From NCBI RefSeq assembly GCF_002043095.1, contig NZ_MVOC01000065.1:1-57645 (forward strand): a stretch of DNA of 57,645 bases. Direction: 5' to 3'. The notes under the pieces are model-generated. The model searched no databases, was not told the origin of the DNA, and saw only the letters and a program-made list of their open reading frames with translations. The DNA is from Mycobacterium sp. AT1 (lineage in GTDB: Bacteria > Actinomycetota > Actinomycetes > Mycobacteriales > Mycobacteriaceae). The translations under genes were made by a program, and so were the position numbers. This document shows, one piece after another, positions 48,184-55,886 of this stretch (position 1 is its first letter; every line of letters begins with the position of its first letter).

Positions 48184-48621
48184 TCAAACCGCAGGGGCAG
48201 CCATTGGCGGGCGGCCGTGGCACGACCGGAAGCGGCTGCCACTGCCGCAGAAGCACGGGTCGCTGCGGGGGATGGGCAGCATGTACACGTGGTCCTCGCG
48301 GACGCGTGCCATCGCATCCTGCAGCCGGTGGGCCGGCGCGGGCACGTGACGGTGTGTCATCCAGGCGATCGCGACGGCGAGCGCCCCGAGCAGCATCACG
48401 ATCTTGACGGCCTCACCCGTGGACTGGCGAAAGCGAAACCAGGCCGCCACCTCGACGCTCTGACCTTCGAGGGCCTTTGCGATCTGCTCGGCGGACGGCA
48501 TACCGGTCCTGAGCTCTTCGAGCAAGGCGTCCTGCAGGTGGCTCAGTTCGTCGAGGGTCATGCCGACGAGCACGGCCTCGACGTGCGCATCGGCCGACAA
48601 CACGTCTCCAGATGTGTACAT
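48184..48621 (-). CDS. SEC-C-motif protein with one membrane segment
   Basis: A 145-residue protein. The N-terminal half is helical (VEAVLVGMTLDELSHLQDAL, LEELRTGMPSAEQIAKALEG), then a single membrane segment (AVKIVMLLGALAVAIAWM) near residues 85-102, and a C-terminal SEC-C zinc motif (DPCFCGSGSRFRSCHG) as in SecA tails. SEC-C motifs bind zinc and often contact ribosomes or proteins. The protein's role is unknown. ATG 48621 follows a GGGGGGAT stretch. It ends two bases from the carotenoid oxygenase stop, tail to tail. Confidence 0.75.
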   Translation of the reverse strand: MYTSGDVLSADAHVEAVLVGMTLDELSHLQDALLEELRTGMPSAEQIAKALEGQSVEVAAWFRFRQSTGEAVKIVMLLGALAVAIAWMTHRHVPAPAHRLQDAMARVREDHVYMLPIPRSDPCFCGSGSRFRSCHGRPPMAAPAV

Positions 48622-48725
48622 ACATCCCCCCGAACACTTGCGTCTCCCCAGACGCATCCATCCTCACGCTAACGGGGGACGGCGTCCGGCGAATCGGGGA
48701 AAACCCTTCGGTTTAGGGTGTCCCG

Positions 48726-49109
48726 ATGGCTGTCAAGTGGCTCGACGATCCAGAGGACCACGACTACGAGGCGGCCGCCGACTATCTGAGCCTGATCAGC
48801 GAGCCCGAGGCGATCGCCGCGACGGTCGACGCGCTCCGGGCCGCGGACACCACACTGCGCAAGGCCAAGGACGTCCTTCGGGCCGCCCACCTCGATCTGC
48901 TGCCCGCGACGAATCCACGCGTCACGACCGACCTCGCGAAGATCGATGCGGGAAAGAAACTTTCACCGGTATTGCTGGTCCGCGGACGGGTTCTCGACGG
49001 CGTGGCGTTGCAGATCGCCGACGGGTACCACCGGGTCTGCGCCAGCTACCTGACCGACGAGAACACCCCCATCCCGTGTCGTCTGGTGTCCTGGCAAGCC
49101 ACGAACTGA
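48726..49109 (+). CDS. Small ParB-nuclease-like fold protein
   Basis: A 127-residue protein conserved in mycobacteria as far as I recall. The N-terminal WLDDPEDHDYEAAADYLSLI and a helical stretch precede PRVTTDLAKIDAGKKLSPVL, LVRGRVLDGVALQIADGYHR, VCASYLTDENTPIPCRLV. The ADGYHR and preceding segment resemble the DGxHR motif of ParB/sulfiredoxin-like domains, which bind nucleotides or DNA. No helix-turn-helix is present, so it is not a partition ParB. Function unknown. ATG 48726 starts it; the antiporter gene begins one base after the stop. Confidence 0.7.
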   Translation: MAVKWLDDPEDHDYEAAADYLSLISEPEAIAATVDALRAADTTLRKAKDVLRAAHLDLLPATNPRVTTDLAKIDAGKKLSPVLLVRGRVLDGVALQIADGYHRVCASYLTDENTPIPCRLVSWQATN

Positions 49110-49110
49110 G

Positions 49111-50277
49111 ATGACGCACATGGGGTTCGGCACGCTGGCCCTACTCGTCGTCGCCGGGTTGGCGGGTCCGCTGCTGGCGTCGGTGCCGCGGCTGCGTCTC
49201 CCCGTGGTGATCGGCGAGCTTGCTGTGGGAATCGTGTTGGGGAAGACAGGTTTTGGGGTCGTCGACCACACCGAGCCGACGTTCGAACTGCTGGCCAACG
49301 TCGGCTTCGCCCTGGTGATGTTCGTGGTCGGAACGCACGTGCCCATCCGCGACCGTGCGCAACGCTCGGCGGTGCCTGCGGCGCTGGTCCGCGCCATTCT
49401 GGTGGGTGCGGTCGCCGCCTGCCTCGGTGTCGGCCTCGCGCAGATCTTCGGCACGGGGCACGCCGCTCTCTACGCCGTGTTGATGGCGTCGTCGTCCGCG
49501 GCGCTCGCGTTGCCCATCATCGGCGACCTCAAGCTGACGGGTCCTCCCATCCTGTCGCTCACCGCCCAGATCGCGGTGGCCGACACCGCGTGCATCGTGT
49601 TGCTGCCCTTGGTCATCGACCCGGCCCGGGCGCCGCGGGCGGCACTCGGTGCCCTGGCGATCGCGGCGTGTGCGGCGATTCTTTACCTCGCGCTGCGGTG
49701 GGCCAACGACAGGGGATTGCGCAAACGGCTGCACAAATACTCGGAGAAGCAGAAGTTCGCCCTCGAGCTGCGCGTGAATCTGGCAATCCTGTTCGGGTTG
49801 GCAGCGCTGGCCATCAGCACCCACGTCTCGATCATGTTGGCAGGCTTCGCACTGGGTCTGGTGGTCGCGTCGATCGGCGAACCACGGCGGTTGACACGGC
49901 AGCTGTTCGGCATCACCGAGGGGTTCTTCGGGCCGCTGTTCTTCGTCTGGCTGGGCGCCTCGCTGCAGGTCCGCGACCTCGTCGACGATCCGCAGTTCAT
50001 CCTGCTCGGCGTGGCCCTTGGGGTCGGCGCGATCCTCGCCCACGCCGTCGGGCGGATCCTCAAACAGTCCATGACGCTGGCGGTGTTGTCGGCGGCGCAG
50101 CTCGGCGTCCCGGTCGCGGCGGCGACGGTCGGCACCGAGGGGCACCTGCTGCTTCCCGGCGAGCCCGCGGCACTGGTGTTGGGGGCGCTCATCACCATCG
50201 CGGCCACCTCGGCCGCCGGGGTGATCGCCGCGCGAACTAGCCGGTCGACGCCCCAGCCCGGTGCACAGTCGGGCTGA
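49111..50277 (+). CDS. CPA2-type cation:proton antiporter
   Basis: A 388-residue membrane protein with about 12 hydrophobic segments, of the KefB/NapA-like monovalent cation:proton antiporter-2 family. RLRLPVVIGELAVGIVLGKT is the conserved TM2 region, LLANVGFALVMFVVGTHVPI follows, and LTAQIAVADTACIVLLPLVI holds the Asp expected in the ion-binding site. FGPLFFVWLGASLQVRDLV is the typical TM10 segment. No C-terminal TrkA-N domain is present. It exchanges Na+ or K+ for protons. ATG 49111 is one base after the previous stop, suggesting an operon. Its last 41 bases overlap the convergent araC gene. Confidence 0.88.
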   Translation: MTHMGFGTLALLVVAGLAGPLLASVPRLRLPVVIGELAVGIVLGKTGFGVVDHTEPTFELLANVGFALVMFVVGTHVPIRDRAQRSAVPAALVRAILVGAVAACLGVGLAQIFGTGHAALYAVLMASSSAALALPIIGDLKLTGPPILSLTAQIAVADTACIVLLPLVIDPARAPRAALGALAIAACAAILYLALRWANDRGLRKRLHKYSEKQKFALELRVNLAILFGLAALAISTHVSIMLAGFALGLVVASIGEPRRLTRQLFGITEGFFGPLFFVWLGASLQVRDLVDDPQFILLGVALGVGAILAHAVGRILKQSMTLAVLSAAQLGVPVAAATVGTEGHLLLPGEPAALVLGALITIAATSAAGVIAARTSRSTPQPGAQSG

Positions 50278-51175
50278 CGCCGTAGGTGCGTTTGAAGGCG
50301 CTGCTCAACGCGAACGGCGTGCCGTACCCGACGTGGCGGGCGACTGACGCGATCGTTGCACAGTCGGCCCGCAGCAGGTCGGCGGCCAGCGCCAGTCGCC
50401 ATCCCGTCAGGAACGCTATCGGTGGCTCGCCGACCTGCTCGGCGAACCTGCGGGCGAAGGCCGCGCGTGAGCAGCCAACGGCCGCAGCGAGATTGGCGAC
50501 CGTCCACGGGTGTGCCGGGTTGTCGTACATCAGTCGCAATGCGGGACCGACGACGGGATCGTGCTCGGCATGCCACCAGGTGGGCGCCCGCTCGTCGCGG
50601 TCGAACCAGGTGCGCAGCACGTCCATCAACAGCAGGTCGAGCAGTCGGTCGAGGTAGGCCGCCTGGCCAGGCCCGTCGCGCCCCGCTTCGCCGGCGAGCA
50701 GCGCCACCAGCGGGGTCTGCCATTCGTCGGATCGAAGCACCAGCACCGTCGGAAGTGCTTGCAGCAGCCGGGAACTCACCTCGCTGTGCCCCTCATAGGC
50801 GCACACGACGGCGCGGTCGTCCCCCGATGTGGTGTTTCCCCACGTCCGCACCCCGACCGACATCTCGAAGCGCAGATCCTCCCCGTGCAGCGTCGTGCAG
50901 CGGTTTCCGGGGTGGACGACCACCTGCGGTGCGGTGAGCGCGCGGTCGGCGAACAGGTAGTGCTCAACGCCGCGCGCGATGGCGACGTCCCCGGGCCCGA
51001 GATCGAACGACCCGCCGGAATCCGTCACGATGACCGCGTTGCCCTGCGTCATGCAGATCAGGGTCAGCGGAGCGTCGTCCTGGATGCGCATCGACCACGG
51101 CGGGTTCAGGGAGAGGCGCAGCACGAACGCTCCCCGGGCCCGCACCCCGTCGAGTAGTCCGCCGAGCGCGTCCAT
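50237..51175 (-). CDS. AraC-family regulator with cupin sensor domain
   Basis: A 312-residue AraC-type activator. The N-terminal cupin (AraC_binding_2/CupAraC type) begins MDALGGLLDGVRARGAFVLR, with PPWSMRIQDDAPLTLICMTQ and FDLGPGDVAIARGVEHYLFA. The C-terminal HTH pair is HPWTVANLAAAVGCSRAAFA, RRFAEQVGEPPIAFLTGWRL and ADLLRADCATIASVARHVGY, GTPFALSSAFKRTYGVSP. I chose ATG 51175, matching the family start; an ATG at 51205 is possible. It is divergent from the DUF1772 gene, which it probably controls. This cupin-AraC/DUF1772 pairing is common in actinobacteria. Confidence 0.87.
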   Translation of the reverse strand: MDALGGLLDGVRARGAFVLRLSLNPPWSMRIQDDAPLTLICMTQGNAVIVTDSGGSFDLGPGDVAIARGVEHYLFADRALTAPQVVVHPGNRCTTLHGEDLRFEMSVGVRTWGNTTSGDDRAVVCAYEGHSEVSSRLLQALPTVLVLRSDEWQTPLVALLAGEAGRDGPGQAAYLDRLLDLLLMDVLRTWFDRDERAPTWWHAEHDPVVGPALRLMYDNPAHPWTVANLAAAVGCSRAAFARRFAEQVGEPPIAFLTGWRLALAADLLRADCATIASVARHVGYGTPFALSSAFKRTYGVSPTVHRAGASTG

Positions 51176-51256
51176 GCCCTCGAATGTAGACGCCTGCGTA
51201 TGCATTCGGGAGTCTTGGCGATGGATCGTCTAGGCGTCGACCGTTTGACTGGGCTC

Positions 51257-51751
51257 ATGTCCTTCAGCCCGTATCTGGTCGCCACCGCCGCAGCCGCCGT
51301 GACGAGCGCCGTCGTCGGCGGCATCTTCTACCCGTTCTCCACCTTCGTGATGTCGGGACTCGACCGCGCACGACCCGTCGAGGCGATCGCGGCGATGCGC
51401 GGCGTCAACGCCGAGGCGCAGGCCAACGTCCCGTTCCTGGTGATGTTCGCCGGGTCGGCGGTGCTTGCCCTCGGCGTCGGCGTCGCCGCGGCGTTCCGGC
51501 TGTCGCAACCGGGCGCCGGTTACGTACTGGCTGGTGCCGTACTCGCGCTGGTGGCCTTCGTCGTGACGATGGCGTTCAACGTTCCGCTGAACGATCACCT
51601 GGACGCGGTGGATTCGTCGGGTCTGTCCGCAGCGGACGCGACGAGGGAATGGCACGCGTATCTGGGGCCGTGGACGGCGTGGAATCACGTGCGGACCGCG
51701 GCTCCACTGTTGGGCTCGGTACTGATGCTGGTCGGGCTACGCGGCCGCTGA
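51257..51751 (+). CDS. DUF1772 (anthrone oxygenase-like) membrane protein
   Basis: A 164-residue protein with four membrane segments (about residues 6-28, 55-78, 85-105 and 140-160). The signature FNVPLNDHLDAVDSSG and the final EWHAYLGPWTAWNHVRTAAP are typical of the DUF1772 family, which contains fungal anthrone oxygenases; the bacterial members have no firm function. ATG 51257 starts the first membrane segment; a longer frame from 51200 overlaps the divergent araC promoter. Its last 176 bases are overlapped, antisense, by the tail of the MFS gene. Confidence 0.82.
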   Translation: MSFSPYLVATAAAAVTSAVVGGIFYPFSTFVMSGLDRARPVEAIAAMRGVNAEAQANVPFLVMFAGSAVLALGVGVAAAFRLSQPGAGYVLAGAVLALVAFVVTMAFNVPLNDHLDAVDSSGLSAADATREWHAYLGPWTAWNHVRTAAPLLGSVLMLVGLRGR

Positions 51752-53264
51752 CCCCGCGAAAGGCGAGGGCGACCACGCCCGCGGCGATCAACACCAGTAC
51801 CGCGGCGATGGTCGCCGTCGGCGCGATCCCGGCGTCGAACGCCACCCGCGCCGAGTCCATCAGCCTCGTGCTCAGCGCCGGTGGCAGGGTCTGCGACACC
51901 GAGGCGGCGCCTGCGATGCTCTCCCTGGCGTCGGCGGTCTGCAGCTCGGTGAGACCGCCCGGCAGCTCGACGCTGGCGCGGTAGTACGCCGTGAAGATGG
52001 TGCCGAGTGTCGCGGTGCCGACGACGGCACCCAACTCGTAGGCCGTCTCCGAAACCGCAGACGCGGCACCGGACTTGGCGGGCTCGACCGACGCCACGAT
52101 GGTGTCGTTGGAGATGGTCTGGGACATCCCGACGCCGATCTCCAGGATGATGAACGAGACGATGACGGCGACCACGGTGAGGTCGTGCCGGAACAGCAGG
52201 ATGGCGAGGAAGCCAGCGGCCACCAAGATCAGTCCGATGATCATCAAGACATGCGGCGCAATGCGTTTCGCGATCGGCACCACCGCGACGCCCGCAATCA
52301 TCGACAGTACGGCACCGGGCAGGGTGACCAGTCCGGCGGCCAAGGGGCTCAACCCGAGCACCAGCTGAAGGTGCTGCGAGATGAAGAAGATGAACCCGAT
52401 CAGGCCGACGATCGACAGGAAGTTCGCCAGGATCGAGGACGTGAACGCGCGATTGGCGAACAGCCCGACGTCGAGCATCGGGGTTGTGGTGCGGCGCTGA
52501 CGGCGGATGAACACCAGTCCGGACCCGACTCCGATCACCAGCGCGGCGACGACCAGCCCCGACACCCCGTCGTGGGCGGCGGACTTGATGGCCCAGACGA
52601 TCGGAAGCATCGTGGTCAGCGTCAGCAGCACGCTGAACGGATCCACCGGGCCCGGATTCGGATCCCGCGATTCCGGCACCAGTCGCGGCGCCAAGACCAG
52701 AAGCGGCAAGAGGATCGGCACGGCGACCAAGAACACTGCGCCCCAGTGGAAGTGCTGCAGCAGCGCACCGCCGACGATGGGGCCGAGGGCGGAGCCGGCG
52801 GTGAAGCAGGACGCCCACAGGGCGATGGCGAGCCGCCGTGCGGACGCGTCGATGAAGATGTTCCGGATCAGCGACAGCGTCGACGGCATCAGCATCGCGC
52901 CGAAGACGCCGAGGAGTGCGCGCGCGGCGACCAGGTATTCCGCGCTTGGCGCGAATGCCGCGGCGGCCGACACGACCGCGAAGCCTGCGGCACCGATCAT
53001 GAGCAGCCGACGCCTGCCAACCCGGTCGCCGAGGCTGCCCATCGTCACCAGAAGAGCGGCAAGCACCAGGGAGTAGACGTCCACGATCCACAGCTGGGTG
53101 GTGGCGGGCGGGCGGAAGTCCTGGGCGATGCTGGGCAGCGCGAAGGCGAGCACGGTGTTGTCGACGGCGATGAGGAGCACCGGCAGCATGAGAACCCCGA
53201 GCGCGAACCAGGCGCGCCGCGGTGTGGGGATGGACGTCGGGGTGGCGTCCATTCGGATGGACAT
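51576..53264 (-). CDS. DHA2-type MFS multidrug transporter
   Basis: A 562-residue, 14-segment drug:proton antiporter of the EmrB/QacA/SmvA subgroup. PVLLIAVDNTVLAFALPSIA is the TM1 motif D1 (LDxTVxNVALP type), VTMGSLGDRVGRRRLLMIG motif A and FTAGSALGPIVGGALLQHF motif C. SQTISNDTIVASVEPAKSGA is typical of the second half. After the last membrane segment comes a Pro/Ser/Arg-rich tail of about 60 residues (SVPSPTVEPRSARDSTPS) encoded antisense to the DUF1772 gene. ATG 53264 starts it. A TetR gene lies upstream on the same strand, so drug-inducible expression is likely. Confidence 0.9.
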   Translation of the reverse strand: MSIRMDATPTSIPTPRRAWFALGVLMLPVLLIAVDNTVLAFALPSIAQDFRPPATTQLWIVDVYSLVLAALLVTMGSLGDRVGRRRLLMIGAAGFAVVSAAAAFAPSAEYLVAARALLGVFGAMLMPSTLSLIRNIFIDASARRLAIALWASCFTAGSALGPIVGGALLQHFHWGAVFLVAVPILLPLLVLAPRLVPESRDPNPGPVDPFSVLLTLTTMLPIVWAIKSAAHDGVSGLVVAALVIGVGSGLVFIRRQRRTTTPMLDVGLFANRAFTSSILANFLSIVGLIGFIFFISQHLQLVLGLSPLAAGLVTLPGAVLSMIAGVAVVPIAKRIAPHVLMIIGLILVAAGFLAILLFRHDLTVVAVIVSFIILEIGVGMSQTISNDTIVASVEPAKSGAASAVSETAYELGAVVGTATLGTIFTAYYRASVELPGGLTELQTADARESIAGAASVSQTLPPALSTRLMDSARVAFDAGIAPTATIAAVLVLIAAGVVALAFRGVSGRVARPASVPSPTVEPRSARDSTPSTAPDTRAIPSSRPLRTDPTNPPRPGDRSAER

Positions 53265-53316
53265 TGGTCTGCTCCTGAGAACTACTGAAACGTGGTCGGG
53301 GTGAAAACCCCTGACG

Positions 53317-53889
53317 CTAAGACTGATTCGGGTTGATGGTGCCCTGGGTCAAGCTGGCCATGATGGCGTCGACCACTTGCACGCGGGGGGCGCCCTGACG
53401 TGCGGCGTCGTGGCCGGCATCCAGGAGCGCCCAGAAGACGAGCCGGGGCCACCCCGGCGGCCCGGCGGTGCCCTTGGTGGCCACCCGGTCGAGTACCTCG
53501 ACGATCAGTTCGTCGCCGGTGTCGAGTTCGGCGGTCAGCTCCTCGTCGCGAACGATCGACGAGTCGCAGTAGATGAACGACGCGATCGGACCCAGGTCCA
53601 ACTGACACTCGACCACGCGGCGCAACGCCTCGATCGGCGGCCCACAGTTGGGCTCCGCGCGCTCGATGGCCGACTTGCTCAGCTCGTGCACGTGCAGGGC
53701 AAGGGCCCGCAACAGGTCGGTGCGCTCGGCGAAATACCTGTGCAGGGTGCTGCGGCCCACATCGGCCGCCGCGGCGACGTCACCGAGCGAGGCGATCGGA
53801 TTGGCGCCGAGCACGTCCATCGCCGCGTCGAGAATCGCCTTGCGGGTTCTCGAACGTGGGCCACCGATGGCCGACAGCGACGCAGTCAT
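53317..53889 (-). CDS. TetR-family regulator of the MFS transporter
   Basis: A 190-residue TetR protein. DNA-binding domain: RSRTRKAILDAAMDVLGANP, IASLGDVAAAADVGRSTLHR, YFAERTDLLRALALHVHELS. The C-terminal domain includes LGPIASFIYCDSSIVRDEEL and WPRLVFWALLDAGHDAARQG. It lies 52 bp upstream of the MFS gene on the same strand, with an inverted repeat in its own promoter. That suggests it represses itself and the transporter; the ligand is unknown. Confidence 0.88.
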   Translation of the reverse strand: MTASLSAIGGPRSRTRKAILDAAMDVLGANPIASLGDVAAAADVGRSTLHRYFAERTDLLRALALHVHELSKSAIERAEPNCGPPIEALRRVVECQLDLGPIASFIYCDSSIVRDEELTAELDTGDELIVEVLDRVATKGTAGPPGWPRLVFWALLDAGHDAARQGAPRVQVVDAIMASLTQGTINPNQS

Positions 53890-53916
53890 GTACCTAAATT
53901 AGCACACCTGCCCCAT

Positions 53917-53938
53917 AGTGGGACATAAGTGTCCCACT
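53917..53938. promoter_or_regulatory. Candidate TetR operator
   Basis: AGTGGGACA (53917-53925) and TGTCCCACT (53930-53938) are perfect 9-bp inverted arms around TAAG, 28 bp upstream of the tetR start. The right arm overlaps the stop codon of the RDD gene. The size and position fit a TetR-family operator. Confidence 0.7.
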
Positions 53939-54779
53939 AGTCGGGGTTGGTGAATCCCCCCGGCGGCCTCGAGTAGACGGTCGGAGGTGGCGCAGCCGGC
54001 CCGGGGGGATGGGGCGGCCACGCGGTGGGGGCCTGCGGACGCAGCCTGTCGAGCTCCCGGCGGTGGCGCTCGGCCAGCACCGCTGCCAACACCAGCGGTG
54101 GGGGAGCCGACGCCGGCGGTGGCGGCGAAATTTGGGCGACCACCTCGGCGTAGATGCGATGCGCCATCTGATCGCGCATCACGGGCTCGAGCTGATTCGC
54201 CCTCACGAGGAACTGGCGGGCCAGCTCCGCCTGCTCGGGTCGCAACCCGGAAAGCTGCAGCGACGACGCCCACCACGCCAGGGCCGGCGGCATCGGAACG
54301 GGCGGCGGCATCTTCGGCCCTCGCTCGCTGACCACCATGGTGCCCGCGAACACGTCGCCGATCCGCTTGCCCTTGGTCGACAGCATGCTGCAGACGACCG
54401 CGGGTGCCCCCGCGAACATCCAGATCTCGATGAACCCCGACAGCGCTCGAAAGAGGGCCTGGCGGAAGCGTTCCGGGCCGCCGTCGTCAGAGACGACGCG
54501 CAGGCCGAGCGCCATCTTCCCCAATGACCGGCCCCTGGTGGCAACCTCGAAGATGACGGGATAGCCGACGATGCTCAGCACTGTGAAGACGATGAGCACC
54601 GCCGCCGACAGCGCGTCGTCGAGATCGGCGACGGCCCATAGTGTGAACCCAAGGATGTAGGCGATGAAGACCACCGTCAGGTCGATCAGCGCGGCCAGGG
54701 CACGCACCGGCAATTGGGCGATCTGAACGTCGAGGACGACGGCGTCACCCGTGACCATCGGCTCGGGCTTGGCCACCAT
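53937..54779 (-). CDS. RDD-family membrane protein
   Basis: A 280-residue protein with an RDD domain: LPVRALAALIDLTVVFIAYI (Arg-Asp of the name), three to four membrane segments to about residue 130, and FEVATRGRSLGKMALGLRVV, the family signature. After the membrane part comes a cytoplasmic tail, helical at first (LRPEQAELARQFLVRANQLE) and Pro-rich at the end (PPHPPGPAAPPPTVYSRPPG). RDD proteins have been linked to ion transport in some bacteria. The gene neighbours SpoIIM-like, DUF58 and MoxR genes, matching Rv3695 next to Rv3692-Rv3694c. ATG 54779 is only 28 bp from the divergent start. Confidence 0.85.
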   Translation of the reverse strand: MVAKPEPMVTGDAVVLDVQIAQLPVRALAALIDLTVVFIAYILGFTLWAVADLDDALSAAVLIVFTVLSIVGYPVIFEVATRGRSLGKMALGLRVVSDDGGPERFRQALFRALSGFIEIWMFAGAPAVVCSMLSTKGKRIGDVFAGTMVVSERGPKMPPPVPMPPALAWWASSLQLSGLRPEQAELARQFLVRANQLEPVMRDQMAHRIYAEVVAQISPPPPASAPPPLVLAAVLAERHRRELDRLRPQAPTAWPPHPPGPAAPPPTVYSRPPGGFTNPD

Positions 54780-54807
54780 GCCGCCCCACGCTACTAGGCT
54801 CGCCCGT

Positions 54808-55800
54808 GTGGACGTGGACGCATTCGTGCTGGCCCACCGGCCCGCGTGGGACAGGCTGGAGACTCTGGTCAGACGTCGCCGCAAACTAACCGGTGCCGAG
54901 GTCGACGAGCTGGTGGACCTCTACCAACGCGTCTCGACCCATCTGTCGATGGTGCGCACCGCGTCGAATGACTCGGTGCTCGTCGGCAGGCTGTCGGGCC
55001 TGGTCGCCTCGGCGCGGTCGGCGGTCACCGGCGCCCACGCCCCGGTGTGGAGCGAGTTCGCCCGCTTTTGGACGGTGTCGTTCCCCGTCGTGGCGTACCG
55101 CGCGTGGCGATGGTGGCTGGGTGCGGCGGTCGCATCCCTCGTCGTGGCGGTTCTGATCGGGAGCTGGGTGGCGGGCAACCCCGAGGTGCAGGCCGCCGTC
55201 GGAACCCCCTCCGACGTAGCAGAACTGGTCAACCACGACTTCGCCTCCTACTACAGCGAGAACCCAGCGGGTTCGTTCGCGCTGCGGGTGTGGATCAACA
55301 ACTCGTGGGTGGCGGCGCAGTGCATCGGCTACGCCGTGGTCCTTGGCCTGCCGATCCCGTACGTGCTGTTCCAGAACGCCGCGAACGTCGGAGTCGTCGG
55401 CGGGCTGATGTTCGACGCAGGCAAGGGCGACGTGTTCCTCGGCCTGCTGACCCCGCACGGGTTGCTCGAGCTGACGGCTGTATTCCTCGCCGCGGCGGTG
55501 GGGATGCGGCTCGGATGGTCGGTGGTGTCACCCGGCGACCGGCCGCGCGGTCAGGTGTTGGCCGAGCAGGGGCGTGCCGTCGTCTCGGTGGCCGTCGGGC
55601 TGGTCGTCGTGCTGCTGGTGTCGGGTCTCATCGAGGCGTTGGTCACGCCGTCCCCGTTGCCGACGTTCGTGCGCATCGCGATCGGCGTCGCCGCCGAGCT
55701 CGCGTTCCTGTCGTACGTGGTCCACTTCGGCCGCAAGGCCGTGCGGGCTGGCGAGACGGGCGACGTCGACGACGCCCCGGATCTGCTGCCGACGTCCTGA
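54808..55800 (+). CDS. Stage II sporulation protein M-like membrane protein
   Basis: A 330-residue membrane protein of the SpoIIM/DUF95 family. The N-terminal cytoplasmic part, VDVDAFVLAHRPAWDRLETL and VDLYQRVSTHLSMVRTASND, is followed by about five to six membrane segments. The conserved loop NPAGSFALRVWINNSWVAAQ and GGLMFDAGKGDVFLGLLTPH are family hallmarks. Mycobacteria do not sporulate in the classical way, and these proteins sit in MoxR/DUF58 gene sets of unknown envelope function. GTG 54808 lacks a ribosome site; TAGGCT (54795-54800) lies seven bases upstream, suggesting a leaderless transcript. Confidence 0.85.
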   Translation: MDVDAFVLAHRPAWDRLETLVRRRRKLTGAEVDELVDLYQRVSTHLSMVRTASNDSVLVGRLSGLVASARSAVTGAHAPVWSEFARFWTVSFPVVAYRAWRWWLGAAVASLVVAVLIGSWVAGNPEVQAAVGTPSDVAELVNHDFASYYSENPAGSFALRVWINNSWVAAQCIGYAVVLGLPIPYVLFQNAANVGVVGGLMFDAGKGDVFLGLLTPHGLLELTAVFLAAAVGMRLGWSVVSPGDRPRGQVLAEQGRAVVSVAVGLVVVLLVSGLIEALVTPSPLPTFVRIAIGVAAELAFLSYVVHFGRKAVRAGETGDVDDAPDLLPTS

Positions 55801-55812
55801 CGCTGCCTCGGT

Positions 55813-55867
55813 GAGCAGACGCAAACGGCCCTCATTCGCCCGAATTCAGGGCCGTTTGCGTCTGCTC
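55813..55867. repeat. Perfect 20-bp palindrome between convergent genes (same family as 13746-13806)
   Basis: Arms 55813-55832 and 55848-55867 pair perfectly over 20 bases. The sequence (GAGCAG, CGCAAA, GGCCCTCAT, loop, TTCAGGGCC and TGCTCGCGGG) closely matches the palindrome after fadE8. It lies between the ends of the SpoIIM-like and DUF58 genes and would serve as a bidirectional terminator. Confidence 0.75.
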
Positions 55868-55886
55868 GCGGGAGGGGTGGGGCGCG

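Noticed and set aside
53917..53938. Terminator for the RDD gene
   Set aside because: The repeat overlaps the RDD stop codon rather than following it, and its position before tetR fits an operator better.
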